A stretch of DNA of 64,000 nt, from contig NC_085124.1 in NCBI RefSeq assembly GCF_030269925.1, positions 992,001-1,056,000 on the forward strand, read 5' to 3'. Shown here in pieces: positions 51,501 to 63,500 of this stretch (position 1 is its first letter; each line of letters begins with the position of its first letter). The notes below the pieces were generated by a model. The model ran no database searches. It saw only the letters and a list, made by a program, of their open reading frames with translations, and had not been told where the DNA came from. A program made the position numbers and the translations under genes. Source of the stretch: Bombyx mori. Lineage: Eukaryota > Arthropoda > Insecta > Lepidoptera > Bombycidae.

Positions 51501-54500
51501 GTCCACCTAGAGAAGGAGCACCTAAGGCCACGTTTCTTCCATCTGTTTTCAGCATTGAATTTCGTGACAGCGGCACGCCTTTTGGTATACTCAGCGTTTT
51601 TTTTAAGAGTATCAGACATTTCTTTTAAGTCATTGAAGCGTGTTGTGTCTAAGTTTGCGAGTCGAACATCAAATGGATCCAGAGATAGTTCGTATGATAT
51701 CTGCTCTACAACATATTCGGCCATAGATATATTTTCTAAGGTACCTAAAATTTTATACATTCGTTCAAATTTGATTATTAAAATAATTATAATTGGGAAG
51801 AAATCATGCAAGCTCATCCAGCCCCAATTTAAGATTCCATTTGCTATGGAGACCAGAGGCTGATAAATATACTGTATATATAAGGATATATAGATAGATA
51901 ATACACACTCAGACAAAGAGAATTCAAACATGTTTATCACACAATGTTTGCCAGCTGTAGGAATCGAGTCCACGACCCTCGGTGCAACAGTCAAGGGCAC
52001 TAACAACAATACCACCGAGTCAGTCATTATTAAAACTAGACCAACGCACACTGCATTACAAAATTTAAGTTACTTATTTGAAATATATAAAATAAGGTTG
52101 ATATTATATTTAATTGGATGCAGAGAGTTAAATTTCGCATTTTGACTTGTTTTAATTAAACGTTAAAAGTCACTTCTCCCGACACTTAGACCTCAAGCTC
52201 AAAGGTGGAAGATATTAAAATTAAAGTGTCCACATTGTGAGCTTTTTTTTTTATTGCTTATATGTGTGGACGAGCTCACAGCCCACCTGGTGTTAAGTGG
52301 TTATTGGAGCCCATAGACATCTACAACGTAAATGCGCCACACACCTTGAGATATAGTTCTAAGGTTTCAGTATAGTCACCACGGCTGCCCCACCCTTCAA
52401 ACCGAAACGCATTACTGCTTCACGGCAGAAATAGGCGGGGCGGTGGTACCTACCCGTGCGGACTCACAAGAGGTCCTACCACCAATAATTTCGCAAATTA
52501 TAATTTTGCGGGTTTGATTTTTATTGCACGATATTATTCCTTTACCGTGGAAGTCAATCGTGAACATTTGCTGAGTACGTATTTCATTAGAAAAATTGGT
52601 ACCCGCCAGCGAGATTCGAACACCGGTGCTTCGCTCGATACGAATGCACCGGACGTCTTATCCTTTAGGCCACGACGACTTCAATACCTTAGCTTAAATC
52701 CCACTGAGTTTCTCGTCGAATATTCTCAGTGTGTCGCGTTTCCGATCCGATGGTAGATTCGGCGAAGCACTGCTCTTGCTAGGACTAGTGTTAGTAACAC
52801 TTCCGGTTTGAGCCCCGTGAGCTCACCTACAGGTCAAGTAGAAGCTGAAACATCCTCTCAAGCCTATCACCATAGGTAGGGAAAAAAAAAGTGAGCTTAA
52901 CTTACCAGGCGATCTGCACCAAGTATTTTTGGCAGTATCAGTGATGGAATCGTAACATTGATAGTTCCACCTGCTGTTATTGTAGCAGTTGTTAAACATG
53001 TCGGTTCCTAAAAACGTCAGCGTCTCGTTCACCTTGTACCCGTTGTCTTCGTATAGCTTATAATAAAATTCATATGCTGAATCACGCCCGAACGGTTCAC
53101 ACCAACCTGGGACCATCAGAATTACTTAGTTGACATCTCAAACACACCCCTAAAGTTTGTTTTTATATCATAGACGGGTGAACGAGCTCACAGCCCACCA
53201 TTGGTCACTGGAGCCCATAAACATCTGCAACGTATTTACGTTGCTTAAAGTGGATGGTGGCATTTGCCACCACACTTTAAGCTTGTAGCAAATATGTTAT
53301 GGTTTGAAAAATAAAACAACCTTTATTCCTGTGCAACTGATGATTAGAAAGTAAGTCTCCAGGAGGCGGTACCATAATTACTATTTATTGATGTTAAACA
53401 TATCGGAAATACCTCGAAATCGGTAGAGCACGGAAGTCTTTTTCCAATAGCCCTCGTGGTGGTGGTCAACGACTGAATAAATCGGCAGGGTCTGTTCAAC
53501 TTCTGAACAGCAAGACTGCAGGCGATCGCTACTTGGATTGGGCGAGAAATCTTCATGCCATAAGCTCCTCCGAGACGTCTAACATGCACATCGATCCTGA
53601 TATAAACAAAAAGCTTCATCAAGAACCGTTGTAGTCAAAACTCACTTTCTGAATACAACTTTCATGAGCCCAAATTCAGTGACTTATCAGTAGAGGTCGG
53701 AGAAGGTAGATTGATTTAAGTCAAACGTAGAGGATAATATGGATATGCCTCCAAAATACCGGAACTTCATATTTATTGTGATATTTGTTCTGGAATTTTG
53801 AAATTAGCACGAATCTGTGTTTAAGGTGAAAAACGTATTAATAATATTAATCTACGCTACCAGTACTAGCTAATGGTGAAAGAAATCAGTATTTGATTTC
53901 ATACAAAAACACCTTGGAATAGTTACACCGTATTTTGTCCCTTTCTGTTGAGTTAGAAATGACGCTTGTTAGTATAAGACAAAACTTACACAGGGCTTTT
54001 TGGTACTTTATCTCATAAATATAGAAATTGTATCCGATGAGGATTAAAAATATTTTTTTTCAATTTAAAAAAAATATTATTATGGATAAAATGGCATGGA
54101 TAAAATGGTATAAAAATAAGTATATTATTATTTTATAATAATCAATCTGTCATTTGCTTAGTCAAGAACGTGAGCATTAAACAACTGGGTAATGATCGTG
54201 TCTACTAGTAGATGCGAGTTTCTAATGGGGGGCTTACATTTCTCTATAGATTTTATGATTATGCTCCTCCGTTATTATAGATTAAGTACCTGAACAAAGT
54301 ATACTTACCGATTGCAGTCAATATTCAATGCCTTTGAAATCATGACCTGGGTTCCATCCATCCATTGTGTGGCTGAGTGGACTTCCAAACCCTCTTCTGT
54401 AGGCTTAGTCACACAGCTCAAATTCTCCATCATAAAATGGTACTGACCATAAATTGTGTTACTGCCTTTAATAAGTTTGACTACATCGGTACCTCTGTCT

Positions 54501-57500
54501 GTTGCTTCCATAGAAGTAAACAAAGTATTCCTTTTCGGATCCTTCTTAGCTTCTTTGATGTCTATGACTGGTTTTTTAATGTTGGCATATTTAGCCTTCA
54601 CCAGTTTGGCTGCACGGTCAGCTATTTGTTGGGTCTCCGCTACAATCATTCCTATGGGTTGATTGAAATATTCAACTTTGCTGCTGCAGAAGACTTCTTC
54701 GTTAGCAATGTAAAATAGAGTTTGAGCTGGTGTAAAGGAATTTTCACCAGGAATGTCCTTCGCTGAGTAAAATGCAATCACTCCGGGTACGTTCTATAAA
54801 TAATAACGGTTCGTGATAATATTTTGGAGCGAATATGGACTAATACAATTTATCTGGTACTATTTTCGAAAGATATATTATATTATAATGTATAGATTAC
54901 AGTTTGCACATTTATTTCTGTTGCTTGTCAGACGTACCACGGGTCGTCGAATAACTGATAAGCAATGACCACAGCAGTTCCTGTAGATCACAAGATAACG
55001 TGTTTACTGTATAAACGCTATTTCACCATAGGAAATGTAATGTATAACTGCTTCATGTAGTAATAAGCAGAATAGTAGTACCATTAGAAGTTCAAAATAT
55101 GCCTAAAGGCAAGTTTACTATAGTTTGAAATCCCGCGTATACGGTTGATGAAGGGCTTATGTATACCAGACTTTTTAGGTCATACCTCTACCTGCACTGT
55201 GGACTCTTTTAGCTGTTGAAGAAGGATATACCATAACGATCTGCAACTACATACCAGAGCTTGAGATGGATCTATTTTCACAAGGTCTCCTTTAGATATT
55301 GTACTCAATGCAAAAGCGGCAAACACTTCACGAGGTAAGGTTGGTATGTCTTCAGAAAAATGGGCTTCTCCAGCGCATTGGATCTGAAATAACATGTTCG
55401 GTACATAATTTCTGCATCTACTACTACTACTACGCACAAACCATTAACAATCTCAATATTTACAATAAACTGCTAACTGCATGGAACAATAGGTACAAAA
55501 ACACAGGAAATTATAAATTCATTATTTAAATACTTTTGTATATTGACGCTTACCAAAGCCTCAACTTTGGGTATGGGTTGACCTAAAGGCCATTCCGTAG
55601 GATTGGTGTCAAAGATTTGTCTGCCTTCGGATACGGGTCGTGTCTCATGGATCTTAATAGCACCTGATCGATAGCGGGAATTCAGCTGATTGTTTGGACA
55701 AAGCGTTAGGAGTCCCTGCGAAGTTCAAACAAATTTCTTATTCAACATTGAAATAATTTTATAGATATAAGATACCCCACTAAAAGTAGTCAAGACTGTT
55801 TTGAAATTGCAATTGATTTCATACCTTATAAAATAGATTCAAAGCTAATTTCTCTCTATATTTTGCCGAAGGTTCAGGCGGCATCTCTGTCACGACCAGT
55901 TCGTTTTTCAGTATATTAAGAGCTCTCTGTAGAGTGTTGTTCGTGAAGAGAGCTTTACCGACTAAGAAGCTTTCAGTCGCGAAAGCTCTGGTAAATTGTG
56001 AAGATAGACCTCCGTAGCTGATTCTGCACTCTATCACCGTGCCGTTGCTATTCAGTTTGTATAGGTACGCTGCGTTGACGATCGCATGAGCGCTCTGTGA
56101 TCGCGGCATTACCTAGAATCAATTCAAACTTGATCAAAATCAGGACATATTCTACTGAAATTTCTAGTTCGTGAGCCGTAAGCTAATAGCTACCAAGAGC
56201 CAGGTTCAAATTCCCTAAAATAACTAATAATACCTATAGTAAAGCTGATAAAAAATAATAATGCTGTAAATTATTATATAGCTCAACTAAAGTAACTTAA
56301 AGACTATTGATATTAAAAAATACTAATCAATGATATTAGAAATAATCGTCAGAACGATTGTACCTATATAAATATAACTTAATGAAACGGTCAAAAATAT
56401 AGGAATGATGAACAACGAGTATTATTTTAACATAAACAACTTCTGAGTTCAAGTGCCTTCCAAAATTACGTTACGTGTTCAGTTTCGCATTATTTAAATT
56501 TTTACGAAGCAAAATAAAGTTAATATACAGTTGTGAACATGCTGAAGATAAAAAAAAATATAGTTGATAATATTTTACCCAGCGAAGCTAAACTCACATT
56601 GGGAATATGGTAATGATTGAAACAAGAATAGTTTAAAAACAACTTTAAATTTAGCTGTTAGATCAGAAATTCTCGATGATGATGTTACGACTTTTTTTGA
56701 AGTCACTAGATTTGTGATCGTGCCCAACTGGTGTTAAATGGTTCCTAGAGCCCCTAAAAAAGGCGGCGTTTCCGTCTTAAGGTAACGCGGTGGAACTCAC
56801 TTCACAGTAGAAATAGGCATTTGAAATCGTTGGGTGAAAGGTTATGAGGCTTAAGCGACATTTTTGCAACTTTTTCAGGAGAGCCATTTAAAGTTTGAAA
56901 TTTGGAAAAAATATCATGACAGAAATACTTCTTCGGCTATTTGAATTTTGTATACTTATTAAAAACAAGCGGTCCGCTCCGGCTCCGCTCGGGTCTTTAA
57001 CAAAAATTTCAATGATATTTGACAAGTTGTTTTTTTTTTTTTTTTTAAAGAACGCTTATTGCCGCATAACTATAATAGTTAGATATATGCTGTCGCGACA
57101 CTTTTTGTAAATAATAATATGTTCTACAAAGTCATAGCACATAATTTTTTTTCCATCATCAATAGTTTTCGCAGGGCACGCGATGTAAAGAGTATTTTAG
57201 GTAATTTTTTTTCACCTTGGGTTACATTATTGGAGTTTTAGTAAGGAAAGGATCCCTAATGTTTTTCAAAAAAGATTATAGACTCGGGAATAGTGTAGCT
57301 TCCAAACAGTGAAAGAATTTTTTAAATCGGTTCAGTAATTTCGAAGCCTATTCAATACAAACAAACAAATCTCTCCTCTTTATAATATTAGTATAGATCT
57401 AGATAGCGGTAGGCAGCGGCTTGACTCGCCCCCTGGCATTGCTGACGTCGATGAGCGACGGTAACCACTCACCATCGGGTGGGCTTGTCAATAAAAAAAA

Positions 57501-60500
57501 AACCAAACTGCCAGTAGGTATAGTAACCGGCAAACTTCTTGAGCAAATGACCTTGACTGCGCAGAACCGAATTTTAGATCACTTTGGTGGTGAGGGTGAG
57601 GCGCGACGGCAGGGGAAATCGTATCGAGCGCGTTATTGGTAGATCAATCGAACCTTGCGTCCCGCACCGCGCCTTCATTCCGCTTGCTCCCAAAAGTACG
57701 CTTGCGTACAGTGAAAAGTCTGTCGTTATTAATCGTTAAGTTATTTGTTATAATTACTTGTGGACTTTGTTGCCATTGCTATTTGTTGATTGTTTGTTGA
57801 TTTTTTATAAAACATACACTATGCCGCGACAAACTGGTGTACTATTCAAAAGAAAGGGTAGAAAAATTGTGTACGACGTATATTGCTTCATTATAAAACG
57901 GGGGAAGAATGATATGGAAAAATTAAAACAGACTTCGGAAGTAACAAAACCATCAGTGAGTACTGTTAGGTGCATTATTATTAAGGAAGCTAAAGGCTCT
58001 GGCTTGCTCGCCGTGTTTCGGACTCCGGGTAAGAAAAGATCAGGGAAGAAGAAAGTTACCGGAATGGATAGTTTCGTTCAATCTGTAATAAAAAGATGTA
58101 ATCATAATAACTACATAACAAGCAGCGAAACTCAGTACCGTAGTAAGGCTTCGAAAAATTTAAAGAAGATATAAATTCTAATGGCTCGGTATGAAGCTTA
58201 CGACGAATTATGAAAGAGCTAGGCTTCAGATGGAAAAAAAACAGAAAATAATCGGAAGCTGGTAATTGAAAAAAGTTACATTCGATTACTACGAATCGAA
58301 TATCTTCAAAAAAGAATTAATTATAGACAAAAAAGTAGACCGAACCGACCGAGTTGTAAACTACACCGATGATCCCTATGTCGACTCATCACGATGATAG
58401 CAACTCAGGTGATAAAAACAGTGATGATGATGGTCAAGATTATGATAACGAAAAAAAAAATTACAAATACCAGCTTCGCTTCAACTGAACCAAGACCTGG
58501 CAACAGCTCTAGTTTTGACTTAATAGAAGGAATATCTATTTTACCCCAAGATTAAATTATTACAATTATTAACCTATATTTTTTGTTGATGTTCTCATAA
58601 ATATATAAATAAATACATATGTTGATTTTAATAATTTAATTGCGTTATGACGCAGAGTAAATAATGTTTTTGCACGTGAGTGTACCATGCGCAAACTTAC
58701 CCCCACTACGTCGACAAATGCTCAAGAAGTTTGCCGGCTATTATATATGATTTGAAGAGTAGGACAGACGCCATATAATAAAATGAAGTCATCAACCTCC
58801 CATCCCAAGGCGGCTGCCAACTAGTATTTACTGTACAAAAAAGGGAGTAAGCGCCAGAAATGTTGAACTATTACGTTTCACTGTTAAGTCGGCGGCACTT
58901 GCAGCTCATACAGTAGGCGTTCAGAATGTTAGTTATACGAATGCTCTCATCATTGAGACTTTCTAAATACGAAGCGAAGTATAGCGCGATAACTAAATCG
59001 TAACACAGGAGAATAGGTACTCAAACTTAGGTAATCGTATCTGCAACGTTTAATCATGGCAAATGGAGTTTAGAATTTATGCTCTGAGTATAAATAACCA
59101 CCCAGTTAATCCAGCGTTAATGCTTTTAATGTTTGAGTTTTTCTAAAGATTCACCTTGAAGGTAACAAGGCGATGCTGATCCGTCAGTGGGGGTAAAAGA
59201 ATGTGTAGAATAATCTTTCCTTTCATGTCTTCTTTTAGGAATTGCTGCATAGTGACCACTTTGGTTTGACCTCTTGAGTTCTCTGGAAAAAAAAATCGAC
59301 TAAAAATATGTTTGATCCAAACTGTATTCAAAATTTATGAAGAGTCATAGGGCAGAGTCAGGTGTCCGTGGAGAAATATCGTGTCACACTTGGGAAATTG
59401 TTGACGTGTAACTTCAAAGTACTGAATATTTCATAAACTATAAGTCAATCTTTCGTCTCCATCATTTGCCATGACGTGAACGGTAAGTAGATCATTGGGC
59501 CATCGTGATATGTTCCTTATGGTCTGCCTATCTAGCGCTAAGATAACATGATTGCCACAGACCATTTTGAGATGCTAAGATAAAGTGTTCAGTTGGGTTG
59601 CATTGGATTAAGATCTATTTGGGATTGAAACACGTAGCATGATGTGACCAATACCTGAAATCTGACAACAAGACATTCAACTTACGCAACTCAAGCTGAG
59701 CCCCAACTGTGTCAAACAACAAAAACACATCAGACGGAAATTCATTGTGCATGTGTTTTATCATCAAATTACCACCTACGGAACCAATCTGTAACAACGA
59801 AAATAAAACACTTATTTTACAAAAATGCATCAATTAAAAACGAGTTCATATTTATATTTTGCTGGCAGATAGACAATGAAAGTGTTTCGTATAACTTAAT
59901 GTTCGCGCATTCTAAATAATTAAAATTAAGTAAGTGATCGCTACAAACCGGTTCATTTTAATAGGTTTTTTGCAATTTTGACAGGAACTTCTTAATGTGC
60001 ATTGCAACGGAAATAAGTAGTTAATTTAATCTTAGAACCGTCTGCCATGCGTTATTTTATGTCTATTTATTTCATAGGAATTTCTACGTATTTTTTTATT
60101 TTATTTTACTCTTTAGAGTTAAAGAATCGTTTTTTTTTAATTATCTATAACTAGTCAGGTCATAAGTATTGTCACACAGTAAAAACTTTTTTTTTAGAAT
60201 GCTGGCCACAAAAATGTTTATTGAATTCGAATTTCGAATTGTTCATGAAAATAAAAATGTGTACTTTTAGAATTTTACTCATTTTTAAATATGGAGTGGA
60301 CGCTTAAAGAAGACCGTGTTGCAGTTATTGCATTGCATCGTTGCGGTTACGCGCCAATTCAAATTTTTAACATACTGAAAAATTTGAATATAACCAAAAG
60401 ATTCGTTTATCGTACCATTAAACGATACAGTGAAGACTCTAGTGTAGATGACAGGTCAAGAAGTGGTCGCCCTCGGTCTGTTAGGACTCCAGCAGTGATA

Positions 60501-63500
60501 AAAGCTGTGAAGGCGTGAATTCAAAGAAATCCCAAACGTAAGCAGAAACTGTTGGCCCTTCAGATAGGGTTAAGCAGAACCACGGTAAAAAGGGTTTTAA
60601 ATGAGACTTAGGGCTTCGGGCATATCGAAGAAAAACAGGACATCGTTTGAATGCTCGTCTAATGGACCTGAGACTGAAGAGATGCCGCGCTTTGTTGAAG
60701 CGGTACGCGGGAAAAAAATATCGGGAAATTCTTTTTTCGGATGAAAAAATTTTTACCGTAGAAGAGAGCTACAACAAACAAAATGATAAGGTGTACGCAC
60801 ACAGTAGTGAAGAAGCGAGCAACCGTATTCCGCGTGTCCAACGAGGTCATTTTCCATCCTCGCTCATGGTATGGTTGGGAGTTTCTTATTGGGGCTTAAC
60901 AGAGGTACATTTTTGTGAGAAAGGTGTAAAAACGAATGCAGTTGTGGATCAAAATACAGTCCTGACGAACCTTGTAGAACCTGTTTCTCATACCATGTTC
61001 AATAACAGGCACTGGGTATTCCAACAAGATTCGGCGCCAGCTCATAGAGCGAAGAGCACACAAGACTGGCTGGCGGCGCGTGAAATCGACTTCATCCGGC
61101 ACGAACACTGGTCCTCCTCCAGTCCAGATTTGAATCCGTTAGATTACAAGATATGGCAACACTTGGAGGAAAAGGCGTGCTCAAAGCCTCATCCCAATTT
61201 GGAGTCACTCAAGACATCCTTGATTAAGGCAGCCGCCGATATTGACATGGACCTCGTTCGTGCTGCGATAGACGACTGGCCGCGCAGATTGAAGGCCTGT
61301 ATTCAAAATCACGTAGGTCATTTTGAATAAACTTTAGTGTCATAAGAATCTATGTTTTGTTAAATTCATTTTGGTATATGAATGATTACATAATGAATAA
61401 ACTTGTTTCAATTATTTTACATTAAACATGTGACAGAATTTATGACCTGACTAGGTATATTAGTACGTGAAGCAGAAATTTTGTACCCCTTTTTACGAAA
61501 ATTGCGCGGATGGAGAATATAAAGTTTCTCACACTTATAGAAAATATAGAGAAGAAGTGCAGAATGCTAACATATTTTTTAGTTATGCATAAACAAATCT
61601 TCAAATCAGTAAAGAAAGCATTACACACATTACCATGTATTTGACACACACACGCATACCTATATATTTATTGTTAAAGCCGAATTATACTCGAATTTCG
61701 ACTACAGAGGGACCACTAGTTATTTTTAAATGCGCTTACTTATTGTATGGATTTCGTTTTTGATACAACATACAACTTAGTATCGATTTACATACATTTC
61801 TGACGGGTATGTGGGCGACCAATAACAAATGTTCGTAAAGCTTCCTCAGGTACTTGAAGTATTCTTCCTTTGAAGCTGTCTCGAAAGTATTCAATAATTC
61901 GGTAAGCGTCAATCCAACACCTACTACTAAATTCTGGTCATAAAGGCAAATCTTTAATTGGGCTACAGCGCTAATATCAATCAATACTTTCGGATATTCG
62001 AAGATTGGATATGCACCTGAAATAACAGAGAGGAATTTTCTGTTATATAACGTTAGTAGTTAAGCGAGCCAAAAGGCATTGCGAAGTCAGCGCTGATATC
62101 TGCTTCAAGCCTTGCTCATCGATAGGGAATGCTCTGAAAAATAATTTATGCTGATCCTTTCCATCTTTTTTCACCATACCATGCGACCAGAGCACAATTA
62201 ATTACTGCTACTCAATACATCTGCGTTTCTCAAAAACATTTTTGTTACATATCATCCGACAAGAATATCTCCCCTCCACGGCCTTTCCGGGGTGTAGTGT
62301 AAAATTACTTTTCGAAGTTTTAAGTTTTCAGTACACTCCTTAGTTTTTGTATTTCTGGTGATAGTAATGTCTATAAGCTATATAAATCGCTGGCAGTTAA
62401 GCGGAATACTTTCTGGTCGATAAACTTTTTTTTGAGTCGTCGGGTAAGGTACGGTATTGTGTGCCTGGTATGCTCCTGGTAAATTCCGCAGGCAAGTATA
62501 GTACTAATTCTTCTAATGAAATACGTAGTCACAAAATTTTCATGAATGATCATCTTGTAATAAGAATTATTATTAATCCCCCGAAAAATATAATTTGTAC
62601 ACTTACATAATTTAGATACATTGTATCTCATGCCGGTATGTAAGTGAAGGCATTTGTGATGTTGTATATGGGCTCCGGGAACCACTTAGCACGAGTTGGG
62701 CTATTAGTTCGTTCACTGATCTATGCAATAATATCTGCCACCAATAACATCAATATATGGCTAAATCACTAAAACAGGTGTAGTAAGAACCCGATAAATT
62801 ACAATATATAATAATTAAAAATACCTTTAGCCGTATTCCCAAAGACCAGCATATATGAGTCATATCCTTTCTGATTAAGAATTTTGAATATATCATCAAC
62901 ATTCGTAACACGGTACCAATATTTATTGTCATGCAACGGTATTTCTATAATACCCTCGGCCTTGTATTCTTCTTTTTCAATTATGCACCAGTCTTCGTCA
63001 TTACAATTACTCTTATCACATTTTTTACCAGTTCTCTTACAGATAGTCAAATCTTCTATGTCTAAAATTCTATGCTCTTTAGGGCAGTCTTTGGCAAATT
63101 TTTTGAAGGCGTCCAATATGGGTCTGTAGCCAGTACATCTGCAGACATTGCTGCTGAGGGATTTCTCTATTTCTAGCATCGTTAAATCATTGTTGCCTTT
63201 GAGGAGACTGAAAGAAGTTCATGTTGTATTTTCTTTAAAGCCACATTAACTTTTAAATTATTTTATATTGAATATTAAATTCAACTGTGTCGGAAATATT
63301 CTTAAAACCTTATCATAGGCTATTCAATTGTTTACATGTTCTTACATCTAAGCTAAGTCTGATTGAAGTAGTATCTAAGACTCATAATTTATTGTTCAAC
63401 TTTCTTCGTCGTGTTTGATACTTCTACTGGCCATACCATTGACACCGCCAATGCTTGGAACTATATTCATAATAATAATTTGGTTATTTTAAAATACCTT

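Noticed and set aside
51745..52051. Open frame extending the large aldehyde oxidase exon upstream to an ATG at 52051
   Set aside because: An AG acceptor at 51745 joins in phase with the previous exon at GTLENIS, and the extra 5' part is mostly a tRNA-derived SINE without family similarity.
53390..53413. Alternative donor (ATAT|GTTTAAC) about 16 bases after the usual one that would restore frame through the next exon
   Set aside because: It would replace the conserved VGVN..GVIQ segment by a non-matching peptide and lengthen the loop; a one-base indel explains the data better.
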